Shown: positions 16,930-25,777 of the stretch, piece after piece
Layout: the number at the start of each line of letters is the position of its first letter
Position numbering within the stretch: the stretch's first letter is position 1
NCBI GenBank assembly: GCA_016213935.1
Contig: JACQZG010000001.1
Location: 1-64,000 of the forward strand
Source of the DNA: Nitrospirota bacterium
GTDB taxonomy: Bacteria; Nitrospirota; Thermodesulfovibrionia; UBA6902
DNA length: 64,000 nt
Direction: 5' to 3'
Position numbers and translations under genes: made by a program
Notes under the pieces: model-generated
Told to the model about the DNA's origin: nothing
What the model saw: the letters and a program-made list of their open reading frames with translations, nothing else
Database searches by the model: none

Positions 16930-17624
16930 TGAAAAAGCGGGTGATTGCCGTTGTCCCCGCGGCAGGCATAGGGAGGAGATTCGGCGGCAGGGTTTCAAAG
17001 ACCTTCGTGAGCCTCAAGGGTGTGCCTCTTATAATTCATACGCTCAAAAGGCTTAATGAGATTGAAGAGATATCAGAGATAATCCCGGTTCTCAGAAGTG
17101 ATGATATGGAGATGGGGAAGGAGCTTTTCCTCAGGCATAAGATCGATAAGGCGAGGCGGATAGCTCCGGGCGGGGCAGAGAGGCAGGATTCGGTAAACAA
17201 TGCTCTCCAGATGATTGATGACGAGGTTCTTGTAATGGTTCATGACGGCGCGAGGCCGTTATTCTCGAAAGCGCTTGCCATGAATCTTCTGCTGAAGATC
17301 AAAGGGGTTGACGGCGTTATCCCCGGACTTATGGTGAAAGAGACACTTAAGGAGGTTGACGGCAAAGGAATTGTAATCTCTACCATTGACCGTGAGAGAT
17401 TCCGTTCAATTCAAACACCGCAGCTTTTCCCATCGGGCCTTCTTAAGAAGGCATATAAAAAGGCATATTCAGAGAATTTTTACGCCACAGACGACGCGGC
17501 GCTTGTGGAGAACGCCGGAGGAAAGGTGAGGGTGATTCCCGGCGAACCTTTTAACATCAAGATAACGACACCGGAAGACCTCGATATGGTTGAGATGCTG
17601 ATGAAAAAAGAGGGGAAAATATAA
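16929..17624 (+). CDS. ispD: 2-C-methyl-D-erythritol 4-phosphate cytidylyltransferase
   Basis: A 231-residue enzyme of the MEP isoprenoid pathway that joins CTP and MEP to CDP-ME. It shows the nucleotide-binding N-terminus VVPAAGIGRRFGG, the central GGAERQDSVNNAL, VMVHDGARPLF and the later TIDRERFRSIQTPQLF and TDDAALVE, all typical of IspD. It is translationally coupled to the PIN-TRAM gene upstream and followed after 13 bases by ispF, which acts two steps later. Length fits the family. Confidence 0.95.
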   Translation: MKKRVIAVVPAAGIGRRFGGRVSKTFVSLKGVPLIIHTLKRLNEIEEISEIIPVLRSDDMEMGKELFLRHKIDKARRIAPGGAERQDSVNNALQMIDDEVLVMVHDGARPLFSKALAMNLLLKIKGVDGVIPGLMVKETLKEVDGKGIVISTIDRERFRSIQTPQLFPSGLLKKAYKKAYSENFYATDDAALVENAGGKVRVIPGEPFNIKITTPEDLDMVEMLMKKEGKI

Positions 17625-17637
17625 GGAATCTTTTTTT

Positions 17638-18108
17638 ATGCGTATAGGCATAGGCTATGACTCGCACAGGCTTGTTGAAGGAAGGCCACTTATAATAGGC
17701 GGCGTTGAGATTCCCTTTGGAAAGGGACTGCACGGCCATTCTGACGCAGATGTTCTCTGCCACGCAATAATTGATGCGCTCATAGGCGCGCTCGGCAAGG
17801 GTGATATCGGAAAGCATTTTCCGGATACTGATGAGAAGTGGAAGGGTGCATCGGGCATCGAGCTTTTGTCACAAACAGTCAGGATGCTTCAGGATGAGGG
17901 GTTTGAGATATCATGGATAGACTCAACCGTCATTCTGCAGGAGCCGAAGATAGGCGGGTTCATTGAAGCGATGAAGAATGAGATGTCAAAGGCAGGCATT
18001 CCCGTGGGCTCCGTTAACATAAAGGCAAAAACTGATGAGGGCATGGGTTTTATTGGAAGAGGCGAAGGCGCTGCGGCGCAGGCGGTCTGCTTGTTGAAGC
18101 GCGCGTAG
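17638..18108 (+). CDS. ispF: 2-C-methyl-D-erythritol 2,4-cyclodiphosphate synthase
   Basis: A 156-residue homotrimeric enzyme that cyclises CDP-ME 2-phosphate in the MEP pathway. The metal and substrate motifs are clear: RIGIGYDSHRLVEGRPLI, GLHGHSDADVLCHAIIDALI, DIGKHFPDTD and at the end AKTDEGMGFIGRGEG. It follows ispD on the same strand and completes the operon pair. The missing intermediate enzyme, IspE, is not in the window. Confidence 0.96.
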   Translation: MRIGIGYDSHRLVEGRPLIIGGVEIPFGKGLHGHSDADVLCHAIIDALIGALGKGDIGKHFPDTDEKWKGASGIELLSQTVRMLQDEGFEISWIDSTVILQEPKIGGFIEAMKNEMSKAGIPVGSVNIKAKTDEGMGFIGRGEGAAAQAVCLLKRA

Positions 18109-18154
18109 TTCATATAAAATATCGGACAAACATTCTGCTGACTAAGGGGGAGAT

Positions 18155-18670
18155 ATGAAATATAAAGGTTTTATTCTGCTTGCCGTAATGATAGTGGCGG
18201 CGGCGGCTCTTTACATGAGCCCTGAGAATAAGAAGTTCGAGGAGATAGCCGCGGTAGGCTCGCCCGCGCCGCATTTCGAGCTTAGGGATTCAAACGGGAA
18301 GGCATGGAACCTTTCGGAGCTCAAGGGCAAGGCCGTCCTGATAAGCTTCTGGGCCACATGGTGTGTGACCTGCAAGGCTGAGATGCCGTACAAGGCTCAG
18401 CTTTCAGAGACTCTGAAGGGAAGCCCGATTGTTATGTTCGGCATTCTTTACAGGGATGATCCCGCAAACCTTCCCTCATACTATTCAAAAAACCGGGTCA
18501 CCTTTACTACGCTCATTGACGAGGGCAATTCCCTCGCAAAGCTTTACGGCATCACCGGCGTTCCCGAGAGTTTCCTTATAGACAAGGAAGGCATCCTCAG
18601 GGAGAGGTTTGTCGGGCCCAAGGAGTGGGGCGATGAAGAAACGATGAAGGCGATACAGAAGTGGCTGTAA
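18155..18670 (+). CDS. TlpA/ResA-like thioredoxin-fold protein
   Basis: A 171-residue protein with an N-terminal signal-anchor (KGFILLAVMIVAAAALYM) and a periplasmic redoxin domain. The active site is WATWCVTCKAEMP, a C-x-x-C within the TlpA-type context, and GVPESFLIDKEGIL supplies the cis-proline region. Such proteins reduce disulfides in the envelope, for instance during cytochrome c maturation or in recycling of envelope peroxidases. The gene has AAGGGGGAG before its ATG and is followed after 28 bases by the QueG-like Fe-S protein. No cytochrome maturation gene is adjacent, so the client is unknown. Confidence 0.9.
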   Translation: MKYKGFILLAVMIVAAAALYMSPENKKFEEIAAVGSPAPHFELRDSNGKAWNLSELKGKAVLISFWATWCVTCKAEMPYKAQLSETLKGSPIVMFGILYRDDPANLPSYYSKNRVTFTTLIDEGNSLAKLYGITGVPESFLIDKEGILRERFVGPKEWGDEETMKAIQKWL

Positions 18671-18698
18671 GAAAATTCGCTGAGGAGAGGGGCTGAAC

Positions 18699-19355
18699 AT
18701 GTATCAAAAACTGAAAGACCTTGCCCTCTCTTCAGGCGCCTCTGCCTTTGGCGTTGGGACAATAGATGATCTGAGGCATCATTTCGATGCGCTTCCCCTT
18801 GAACAGACCGAAGGGCTTAAGTTCGGCATCTCCATAGCTGTCAGGGTTTCTGACCCTGTTTTGAAAGGAATCATAGACCGCCCGACCCGCCATTATCTTC
18901 ATCACTACAAGATGCTCAACCAGCTTCTTGATCAGGCCGCTCTCAGGATAAGCATTGCGGTATCCGAAGAGGGCTATAACGCGATGCCGATTCCCGCAAG
19001 CCAGATAGTTGACTGGCAGGCGCAGACAGCGCATCTCTCACATAAGATGATCGCCTTAAGGGCAGGCACGGGCTGGATAGGAAGGAACAACCTTCTCGTT
19101 CATCCGAAGTTCGGTTCAAGGATAAGGATAACTTCCGTGCTTACGGATATGCCCCTTGAGACGGACAAGCCGCTGGAGTCTGGATGCGGAGAGTGCCGAA
19201 GATGCATATCCGCCTGCCCTGTGTCAGCCATAAGAGAATCCTCCAAAGACTGGGACAGGGCGGCATGCCTCGAGAAGCTCAAATTCTTTGCCAAAGAATA
19301 CAATATCGGGCAGTACATATGCGGCCTCTGCGTAAAGGCCTGCGCGCCGGTTTGA
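18699..19355 (+). CDS. QueG-like 4Fe-4S double-cluster protein
   Basis: A 218-residue protein related to epoxyqueuosine reductase but much shorter (QueG is about 350 or more). It keeps the DUF1730-type N-terminal domain (ASAFGVGTIDDLRHH, RHYLHHYKMLNQLLDQAA, GWIGRNNLLVHPKFGSRIR) and the ferredoxin domain with two cluster motifs, CGECRRCISACPVSAI and YICGLCVKACAP. The C-terminal HEAT-like domain of QueG is absent, so a queuosine role is doubtful. The product ends right after the last cluster motif. It may act as a cobalamin-dependent or electron-transfer reductase. It shares a strand with the thioredoxin-like gene upstream. Confidence 0.82.
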   Translation: MYQKLKDLALSSGASAFGVGTIDDLRHHFDALPLEQTEGLKFGISIAVRVSDPVLKGIIDRPTRHYLHHYKMLNQLLDQAALRISIAVSEEGYNAMPIPASQIVDWQAQTAHLSHKMIALRAGTGWIGRNNLLVHPKFGSRIRITSVLTDMPLETDKPLESGCGECRRCISACPVSAIRESSKDWDRAACLEKLKFFAKEYNIGQYICGLCVKACAPV

Positions 19356-19368
19356 TAGTCTCCTTTGC

Positions 19369-19407
19369 TGTCATCCTGAGGGATTCTTCGCTTAACTCAG
19401 AATGACA
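19369..19407. repeat. Dispersed palindrome TGTCATCCTGAG...CTCAGAATGACA
   Basis: TGTCATCCTGAG (19369-19380) and CTCAGAATGACA (19396-19407) form an imperfect inverted repeat of 12 bases with one mismatch around GGATTCTTCGC. This is a common genome-dispersed intergenic repeat type. It lies 13 bases after the QueG-like stop and may end that transcript. Related repeats lie at 29788, 38812 and 56241. Confidence 0.65.
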
Positions 19408-19425
19408 TAAGGTAAGGTAAAATGT

Positions 19426-19965
19426 ATGCGTAAACCCGACCCTCATCCCGCCCCTGTCAAACTCTTCATTGGAATGCTCTCCAACGAGATACTCCTTTTT
19501 GATGAAGTTAAGCCTCTGCTTGAAGAGATATACGGCCCCATTGATCTTGAGAGCCCGGTGTGGCCTTGGGAGCATACTGATTATTATGAGAAGGAGATGG
19601 GAGGAGGGCTTAAGAGGAAGTTCATCTTTTTTGAGAAGCCCGCGGATCCTGCCTCTGCCGCGGATATAAAATTAAAGACGATAGAGATAGAAGGTGAATA
19701 TCTTAACAAAGACGGCGGAAGGCGGATAAATCTCGACCCGGGCTTTCTTGACCTTGCGAGGGTCTCTCTCTTTTCCACCAAAGACTTCTCGCACAAAATC
19801 TACATAGGCAAAGGCATCTATGCCGAGGTCACTCTCATATATTCAGCTTTGGATAAAGGTTATCACACATTCCCCTTCACCTTTCCGGATTTTAAGACAA
19901 AGGAATATCACGGGATATTTCTTAAGGCAAGAGAGAGCTATAAGGCGCTGATGAAAAAGGGTTAA
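19426..19965 (+). CDS. DUF4416 family protein
   Basis: A 179-residue soluble protein with the DUF4416 layout: PVKLFIGMLSNE at the start, the highly conserved WPWEHTDYYEKEMGGGLKR in the first half, then GRRINLDPGFLDLARVSL and YTFPDFK-like YHTFPFTFPDFKTKEY before the end. The family is common in Nitrospirota and deltaproteobacterial groups, and its role is unknown. The ATG at 19426 follows a GGTAAGG stretch directly after the dispersed repeat. Confidence 0.88.
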   Translation: MRKPDPHPAPVKLFIGMLSNEILLFDEVKPLLEEIYGPIDLESPVWPWEHTDYYEKEMGGGLKRKFIFFEKPADPASAADIKLKTIEIEGEYLNKDGGRRINLDPGFLDLARVSLFSTKDFSHKIYIGKGIYAEVTLIYSALDKGYHTFPFTFPDFKTKEYHGIFLKARESYKALMKKG

Positions 19966-20021
19966 GCAGGCAGGCTTGTCCGGAATCTATTTAAGATAAA
20001 AAGCTGTAAGTTTTGCAAATG

Positions 20022-20363
20022 TTATATTTCATCATCAAATATATCGCCGCCGACTGTGTCGATTAATACAGAATGGCACTCAACCTCAAACCATTCATCA
20101 AACATTTTCTTTGTTCTATTTTTTGGCCAGAGCGTTTCATCTATATACCAGGCGTACAGCTCATCTTCGAATAATGACTCGTAATTTGATTTAATCCATT
20201 TTTCATATGTTTCCGCATCAGTGTCGGAGATTAAATATACTGTCCTTTCTTCATTTGCTGACTCCATTGTTATATCAGGAGAAGGATTATCTGGATCAGA
20301 TTCATTGATCCAGCGTATGAAGGGTTCCTTATATCGAAGTATAATCGCCGCTCGGTTTACCAT
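20022..20363 (-). CDS. Small conserved hypothetical protein
   Basis: A 113-residue acidic protein. It has a recognisable N-terminal pattern AAIILRYKEPFIRWINESDP and a central Y-L-I-S-D-x-D-A-E-T-YEKWI, with a WP-K-N-R motif and an aromatic acidic C-terminus. I recall similar unnamed proteins in many bacteria but cannot name a family or role. GGAAGGAAA precedes the ATG. The gene upstream on the same strand ends 32 bases before it, so the two may be one transcript. Confidence 0.6.
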   Translation of the reverse strand: MVNRAAIILRYKEPFIRWINESDPDNPSPDITMESANEERTVYLISDTDAETYEKWIKSNYESLFEDELYAWYIDETLWPKNRTKKMFDEWFEVECHSVLIDTVGGDIFDDEI

Positions 20364-20395
20364 GTTAAATTTCCTTCCTTGCTTTTTCCCAGTCC

Positions 20396-20752
20396 TTAAG
20401 AGTCTCTTTCTTTTTTGATATGGAGGAAAAGGATGGCATTATTAATCATTCGAACCTTATTAATGTGCTCATTAAATAAATTCGAAACCTGCATTAGGGC
20501 TTCTTCCAAGTTGTATAAATCATGATTCATTTTTTCTATCCCCATGGATACTGCCGTTTCTTTGATAGCATCTTCATATTCACTTGTAAGCACCGCGATT
20601 TCGACTAATCGAGGCAAGGCATCAAACATATTGTCGGATGCCGAGGTAAATCCATAGTAATATGCGGGGATTTTTTTATCTTCGAGTGCTTTTCTAAGTG
20701 TTGGAAAATGTCCCCATTTGCGCTCACGGTATCCTTCAGCAGTTAAACTCAT
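20396..20752 (-). CDS. Hypothetical protein, helical
   Basis: A 118-residue protein, predicted to be mostly helical, with no cysteines and no membrane segment. It starts MSLTAEGYRERKWGHFPTLR and ends in basic residues. No family recognised. It lies between the truncated HicB-like gene upstream and another small unknown gene downstream, all on the minus strand. Context suggests a small accessory cluster inserted between DUF4416 and pgi. Confidence 0.5.
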   Translation of the reverse strand: MSLTAEGYRERKWGHFPTLRKALEDKKIPAYYYGFTSASDNMFDALPRLVEIAVLTSEYEDAIKETAVSMGIEKMNHDLYNLEEALMQVSNLFNEHINKVRMINNAILFLHIKKERDS

Positions 20753-20767
20753 TATATAACGTTAGGT

Positions 20768-20893
20768 TTAAACTGGTTTGTGCAGTTCATCTAATGTTTC
20801 AGCTTGTGTATGGGCGCCCGGGATGCCCGGTACAATCCCTACGTATAATCCTGTTTCCGGGTCCTGCTCAATATATCCCACTATTTTATGCAT
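20768..20893 (-). CDS. HicB-like antitoxin, truncated (41 residues)
   Basis: A short gene encoding 41 residues that begins MHKIVGYIEQDPETGLYVGI and contains the HicB signature VPGIPGAHTQAETLDELH. Full HicB-like proteins run on with a helix such as N-L-K-E-V-I-E for another 20-30 residues, but here TAA follows two residues after DELHK. GAGGAGG lies close before the ATG, so the start is sound. No HicA toxin is adjacent. It is either a remnant of a degraded HicAB module or a small stand-alone regulator. Confidence 0.68.
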   Translation of the reverse strand: MHKIVGYIEQDPETGLYVGIVPGIPGAHTQAETLDELHKPV

Positions 20894-21014
20894 ATATCCT
20901 CCTCATTGACTGGTATATACAAATTATAACAAATCAACTCCTTGAATAGCGGTGATGAGGCTAAAGGGGAAAAAGGAGTATAATATATTTCAAATCAGGC
21001 AGCCGGAGGAGAGG

Positions 21015-22673
21015 ATGCTCAATAAGCAAGACCCGCGGAAGACCAAGGCATGGAAGAAGCTTGAGAAGCACTACGCGCTGATGAAGAACGCGCGCATGAA
21101 GGATATGTTTGCCGAAGACCCCCGCAGGTTTGACTCATTCTCTTTGCGCTTTGAGGATATACTCGTTGATTACTCCAAGAACATAATCAATAAGGAGACC
21201 GTGAATCTCCTTATGAAACTCGCTGAAGAGGCAGGGCTTAAGGGCGCGATTAAGGATATGTTCTCAGGCGAAAAGATAAATGAGACAGAAGGCCGCGCTG
21301 TGCTTCATCCCGCTCTAAGAAACCGTTCCAACCTGCCTGTTTATGTTGACGGAAAAGATGTGATGCCTGAAGTTAATGCCGTGTTTAAACAGATAGAGGA
21401 TTTTTCCGGCAAGGTCATAACAGGAGAGTGGAAAGGTTATACAGGCAGAGCGATAACCGATATCGTAAACATCGGTATAGGCGGCTCTGACCTCGGGCCG
21501 GCGATGGTAGCAGAGGCTCTTAAGCCTTACCGCAAATCAAATATCTCTCCCCATTTTGTCTCCAATATCGACGCTACGCATATAACAGAGACTCTAAACA
21601 AACTCTCCCCTGAAACAACGCTCTTTATCATCGCTTCAAAAACATTCACGACGCAGGAGACGATGACAAACGCGCTGACGGCAAAGAGATGGTTTCTGAC
21701 ATCGGCCCGTGACGAGTCTCATGTCAAAAAACACTTTGCCGCTGTCTCGACTAATGAAGCTGAAGTGATGAAGTTCGGGATAGACCCTGTGAATATGTTT
21801 GTCTTCTGGGACTGGGTGGGGGGCAGATATTCTCTATGGTCAGCGATAGGCCTCTCGATAGCATGCTCAACAGGTTTTGAAAATTTTGCCAAACTTCTTG
21901 ACGGCGCTCACGCAATGGACAGACATTTCAGGGAAACGCCTTTTGATGAGAATATCCCCGTCATTTTAGGGCTCTTGGGCATCTGGTATATAAACTTCTT
22001 CAGCGCGGAGACCGAGGCCGTGCTTCCTTATGACCAGCACATGAAGAGGTTCCCGGCATATCTTCAGCAGGCATACATGGAGAGCAACGGCAAGGGCACA
22101 GGCAGGGACGGCAGAGAGGTGAATTATCAGACAGGGCAGATTATCTGGGGGGAACCGGGCACAAACGGACAACACTCTTTTTATCAGATGATACATCAGG
22201 GCACAAGGTTTATCCCGTGCGACTTTCTTGCTCCGGCAGTAAGCCATAATCCATCAGGGGAGCATCATGATATCCTTCTCTCAAACTTCTTTGCGCAGGC
22301 AGAGGCGCTTATGAAGGGAAAGACAAAAGAGGAAGTTATCTCAGAACTTAAGGCATCGGGAAAGAGCGATGAAGAGATTGAAAGGCTCGCGCCGTTTAAA
22401 GTTTTTAAGGGGAATATTCCGACAAACTCCATCCTCTTTAAGAAGCTGACTCCAAGAACGCTCGGAAGCCTCATTGCGATGTATGAGCACAGGATATTCA
22501 CGCAGGGTGTCATATGGAATATCTTCAGCTTTGACCAGTGGGGCGTGGAGCTTGGCAAACAGCTTGCAACAAAAATACTTCCTGAACTTCAGGATGACAG
22601 GAAAATCACTTCGCATGATTCATCCACCAACGGCCTCATCAATGCTTTTAAGGAATTAAGAAAAGGTTGCTGA
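21015..22673 (+). CDS. pgi: Glucose-6-phosphate isomerase
   Basis: A 552-residue glycolytic and gluconeogenic enzyme that interconverts glucose-6-P and fructose-6-P. I place the start at ATG 21015, which follows GGAGGAGAGG and matches the E. coli-type length (549); an upstream in-frame ATG at 20952 would add 21 residues. Signature regions include [61 protein letters not shown] and the late [12 protein letters not shown] that closes PGI signature 2. It converges on proB with only three bases between stops. Confidence 0.96.
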   Translation: MLNKQDPRKTKAWKKLEKHYALMKNARMKDMFAEDPRRFDSFSLRFEDILVDYSKNIINKETVNLLMKLAEEAGLKGAIKDMFSGEKINETEGRAVLHPALRNRSNLPVYVDGKDVMPEVNAVFKQIEDFSGKVITGEWKGYTGRAITDIVNIGIGGSDLGPAMVAEALKPYRKSNISPHFVSNIDATHITETLNKLSPETTLFIIASKTFTTQETMTNALTAKRWFLTSARDESHVKKHFAAVSTNEAEVMKFGIDPVNMFVFWDWVGGRYSLWSAIGLSIACSTGFENFAKLLDGAHAMDRHFRETPFDENIPVILGLLGIWYINFFSAETEAVLPYDQHMKRFPAYLQQAYMESNGKGTGRDGREVNYQTGQIIWGEPGTNGQHSFYQMIHQGTRFIPCDFLAPAVSHNPSGEHHDILLSNFFAQAEALMKGKTKEEVISELKASGKSDEEIERLAPFKVFKGNIPTNSILFKKLTPRTLGSLIAMYEHRIFTQGVIWNIFSFDQWGVELGKQLATKILPELQDDRKITSHDSSTNGLINAFKELRKGC

Positions 22674-22676
22674 ATC

Positions 22677-23771
22677 TCAGAATACGACGAGGTTGTCCCT
22701 GTGAAGGACTTCGTCGGAATATTTGAACCCGAGGATTTTTTCTATCTCAGAGGTCTTTCTCCCCTTAATTTTGTTTAGGTCTTTTGAGGAATAGTTCGTA
22801 AGCCCCTTTGCCACCTCATGCCCCCTCCTGTCAAGGCAGCTTACCGCGTCGCCGACTTCAAAATGGCCGTCTATATTCACGATGCCCGAAGGGAGGAGGC
22901 TCTTGCCCATCTCCCTGAGCGCCTTCACCGCGCCGTCGTCAAGTATCATCTTCCCTTTTGCCCGCACGCCGTAAGCGATCCACCCTTTTCTCGATGAGAG
23001 CTTCTCTTCTTTCGCGGCAAAATATGTCCCGGCCCCTTTTCCGTCGAGGAGCCTTCTCAGCAGCCCCTTCTTCTTTCCGCTCATTATCACAACCGGGATG
23101 CCGTGGCCCGTTGCCTGTTTTGCGGCCATAAGCTTTGAATACATCCCTCCCGTGCCCACAGAGCTTCCTTCGCCCGCCGCCATGCTCTCAATGCCTGAGG
23201 TTATGTTTTCAACCTCGGTTATAAGCCTCGCGCCCTTCTCCTTCGGGTCTTTTGAATAGAGCCCGTCAACATCGGAGAGTATGATGAGCATGTCAGCCTC
23301 CACAAGGCCCGCCGTAAGCGCGGCAAGCAGGTCATTGTCCCCGAACTTTATCTCATCAACGGCAACCGGATCGTTCTCATTGATTATGGGGATGACATCA
23401 TGGTGTATGAGCGTAAGAAGAGTGTTTTTGGCGTTTATGTATCTTTCGCGGTCAGTGATGACATCCCTCGTCAAAAGAACCTGCGCGACCTTCTTCCCGT
23501 ATGACGCAAAGCTCTTCTCATATGCCCACATGAGGCTTGACTGGCCTATTGCCGCGGCCGCCTGCTTAAGCTTTATGTCTTTCGGCTTCACCTTGAGGCC
23601 AAGCTTCTTCAGCCCCGCAGCGACAGCCCCCGAAGAGACGATGACAGCCTCGGCGCCTGTATCCGTTATTTCGGATATCTCTTTGGCGATAACCCGCATC
23701 CTCCTCGTGTTAAGCCCTTCCTCGGCAGAGGCGAGTATGTTGCTGCCTATCTTGATGACGATGCGTTTCAT
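22677..23771 (-). CDS. proB: Glutamate 5-kinase with PUA domain
   Basis: A 364-residue enzyme that phosphorylates glutamate in the first step of proline synthesis. The amino-acid kinase fold starts RIVIKIGSNILASAEEGL, followed by VIVSSGAVAAGLKKLGL, INENDPVAVDEIKFGDND (glutamate site) and GTGGMYSKLMAAKQATGHG. Residues about 275-355 form the C-terminal PUA domain. The ATG at 23771 overlaps the hepT stop as ATGA, so this housekeeping gene is downstream of a toxin-antitoxin pair on the same strand. No proA is next to it. Confidence 0.95.
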   Translation of the reverse strand: MKRIVIKIGSNILASAEEGLNTRRMRVIAKEISEITDTGAEAVIVSSGAVAAGLKKLGLKVKPKDIKLKQAAAAIGQSSLMWAYEKSFASYGKKVAQVLLTRDVITDRERYINAKNTLLTLIHHDVIPIINENDPVAVDEIKFGDNDLLAALTAGLVEADMLIILSDVDGLYSKDPKEKGARLITEVENITSGIESMAAGEGSSVGTGGMYSKLMAAKQATGHGIPVVIMSGKKKGLLRRLLDGKGAGTYFAAKEEKLSSRKGWIAYGVRAKGKMILDDGAVKALREMGKSLLPSGIVNIDGHFEVGDAVSCLDRRGHEVAKGLTNYSSKDLNKIKGRKTSEIEKILGFKYSDEVLHRDNLVVF

Positions 23772-24259
23772 GAGAAAAATATATATTCCAAATGAAGCAG
23801 TCGTTCTTTAAATATCATTTTGTTGCGCGGCAACATAGTTTGTAACAAAATTATCAATTTGCGCTGCAAAATCGTTGAGTCATCTATATTTTCCCTGCAG
23901 GCAGAAAAAAGTTCGTCGTCATTTATTATCCAGTACCGGTGGATGAGGCTGTTTCGCAAATCAGCAAGCCTTCTTAATTTGTTGGCCAAGACAGGCTTGA
24001 TTATACCGTTGTCGCCGGCCTTGATAATGCAATCAATGTATCCGTCACATGCTAATCCTTTTGTCTTTGCAAGGATGTGCTGACAAAGATCAGCTATTGC
24101 CTCAACCCCTTCGATCAAGAGATATTTCAGCGAAAGAGAATTTCTTTTGTCTGAAAGAAAACTCTCTTTATCGCAGGCAATAAGCTCATCTATCTGCGAT
24201 TTAATATTCAGAATGTCGGTTTTGTTTTTTGCGATTCTATCTTTGTCTAACACCGTCAT
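23768..24259 (-). CDS. hepT: HepT-like toxin/RNase (HEPN domain)
   Basis: About 163 residues from ATG 24259 (MTVLDKDRI); an upstream ATG at 24295 would add 12 residues that the family lacks. All helical, with the HEPN catalytic motif in LRNSLIHRYW (R-x4-6-H, followed by Y/W). It is paired with the MntA-like nucleotidyltransferase that overlaps it upstream. In characterised HepT/MntA systems the HEPN protein is an RNase and MntA silences it by adding AMP to the tyrosine of the motif. The gene end overlaps proB by four bases. Function inferred from family and pairing. Confidence 0.8.
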   Translation of the reverse strand: MTVLDKDRIAKNKTDILNIKSQIDELIACDKESFLSDKRNSLSLKYLLIEGVEAIADLCQHILAKTKGLACDGYIDCIIKAGDNGIIKPVLANKLRRLADLRNSLIHRYWIINDDELFSACRENIDDSTILQRKLIILLQTMLPRNKMIFKERLLHLEYIFFS

Positions 24260-24674
24260 GCCCCATGAAGATATTTCTGAAATGCGCGTATTCAATATAT
24301 CGTTTTCCGGTTATTTCTATAAAATCCGTCCTGAGGGTTTCATCTTTACTGAACAATAAAATCCCGTCACGAAGCACAGCCATTTGAAAGGGGGCAGGCG
24401 CTTCATTTATTATTCTGACCTCTGATTCAAATCTCGTGAGGGATGTCAATTCAGAAGAAAGGTCTGATTCGAGATAGAAGCCCTTTTTATCGGATATAAA
24501 GACGGCTATATCGATATCTCTGAATTTATCGGATTTGATGAATGAGCCATGTACATACGCAAAGACGATGTTCTCCAGAGACAATAGATGTTTCTTTATC
24601 TTCGCGATCAGGTTATCCCTTGCTTCCGAAGTGATTGTATGCGTCTGTAAAAATCTTTTCTCGGTAAATGCCAT
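24237..24674 (-). CDS. mntA: MntA-like nucleotidyltransferase antitoxin
   Basis: A 145-residue minimal nucleotidyltransferase. The active site is GSFIKSDKFRDIDIAVF, that is G-S-x10-D-x-D with both metal aspartates present. It overlaps the hepT-like gene by 23 bases, with mntA upstream, as in type VII toxin-antitoxin modules where the antitoxin chemically modifies the toxin. The first 20 residues are a short helical extension. It is separated from obgE by 31 bases. Confidence 0.83.
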   Translation of the reverse strand: MAFTEKRFLQTHTITSEARDNLIAKIKKHLLSLENIVFAYVHGSFIKSDKFRDIDIAVFISDKKGFYLESDLSSELTSLTRFESEVRIINEAPAPFQMAVLRDGILLFSKDETLRTDFIEITGKRYIEYAHFRNIFMGHDGVRQR

Positions 24675-24705
24675 GGCTAAATTATAACAAAAGATTGGAA
24701 TACGA

Positions 24706-25713
24706 CTATTTTTTATGCTTCTTCACTTTCTTTCCGAGGTAAGCGGTCAGTTTATTGAGCCCCGCGCCCGTAACCGCGCATACCGGGAAGAAATCGTAGT
24801 TATTATCTTTGCAGTATTGAGCGAGCTTGTCAAGATTCTTTCCGTCGCCCTTGATATCGAGCTTTGTGCCCGCGACGGCCAAAGGCTTCTTTATCAATTC
24901 AGGGCTGTAAAGTTCGAGCTCCCTCTGTATTTTTTTGAAATTCTCCACTGGATCGCCGATCGCCATTTCAGATATATCAACGAGGTGAAGCAGTATCGAG
25001 GTCCTCTCCACATGGCGGAGGAACTGAAAGCCGAGCCCTGTGCCTTCATGCGCCCCTTCGATCAGCCCCGGAATGTCTGCTATAACAAAGCTTCCGTATT
25101 CGCCGAACTTCACGACGCCGAGAGCGGGCTTGAGCGTGGTAAAAGGGTAATCCGCTATCTTGGGCCTTGCCGCCGAAAGAGCTGAAATGAGAGTTGACTT
25201 TCCCGCGTTCGGAAGCCCTATTAATCCGACATCCGCAATGAGCTTAAGCTCAAGCACAAGTTCTCTCTCTTCGCCATCTTCTCCGGGCTGGGCATATCTC
25301 GGCGCCTGCCTTGTCGGCCCCTTATAATGGATATTGCCGAGGCCGCCCCTTCCGCCTTTTGCGGCGATAAACTCTTGGCCGTCTTTGGTCAGGTCGGCAA
25401 TCGTCTCGTCAGTAACGGCGTCTTTGATTATCGTTCCCACCGGAACAGGGAGGATAAGGTCTTCGGCATTTTTGCCGTGCATCTGCTGTCCCTTGCCGCC
25501 CTCGCCTTTCTTTGCCGCGTACTGCCGCTTGTACCTGAAATCGAGAAGGGTGCTGAGCCCGGACGAAGCTTTAAAGATGATATGTCCGCCCCTTCCGCCG
25601 TCGCCGCCGTTCGGCCCGCCTTTTTCAACATACTTCTCCCTGCGGAAGCTTACACACCCCTTTCCGCCGTGCCCTGCCTTTACGCGTATCTCTGCCCTGT
25701 CAACGAATTTCAT
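24706..25713 (-). CDS. obgE: GTPase ObgE/CgtA
   Basis: A 335-residue Obg GTPase involved in late 50S assembly and stress control. I choose ATG 25713 (MKFVDRAEIRVKAGHGG), the classical start; a frame open to 25773 adds 20 unrelated residues. The glycine-rich Obg domain is followed by the G domain with GLPNAGKST, ADIPGLIEGAHEGTGLG and a GTKLD in the NKxD position (Asn replaced by Thr). There is no long C-terminal OCT extension. Two genes upstream on the same strand are accessory. Confidence 0.95.
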   Translation of the reverse strand: MKFVDRAEIRVKAGHGGKGCVSFRREKYVEKGGPNGGDGGRGGHIIFKASSGLSTLLDFRYKRQYAAKKGEGGKGQQMHGKNAEDLILPVPVGTIIKDAVTDETIADLTKDGQEFIAAKGGRGGLGNIHYKGPTRQAPRYAQPGEDGEERELVLELKLIADVGLIGLPNAGKSTLISALSAARPKIADYPFTTLKPALGVVKFGEYGSFVIADIPGLIEGAHEGTGLGFQFLRHVERTSILLHLVDISEMAIGDPVENFKKIQRELELYSPELIKKPLAVAGTKLDIKGDGKNLDKLAQYCKDNNYDFFPVCAVTGAGLNKLTAYLGKKVKKHKK

Positions 25714-25777
25714 TGCCTTAACAATACATGAAAAGAGGCGGGTGATACAAGGGAAGTTAGAGGCTGTTTGCAATCTT

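Noticed and set aside
20755..20770. AACGTTAGGT near the HicB-like stop as a cassette recombination site
   Set aside because: One core word fits, but no second core word was found within the expected distance and the next gene starts within 10 bases.
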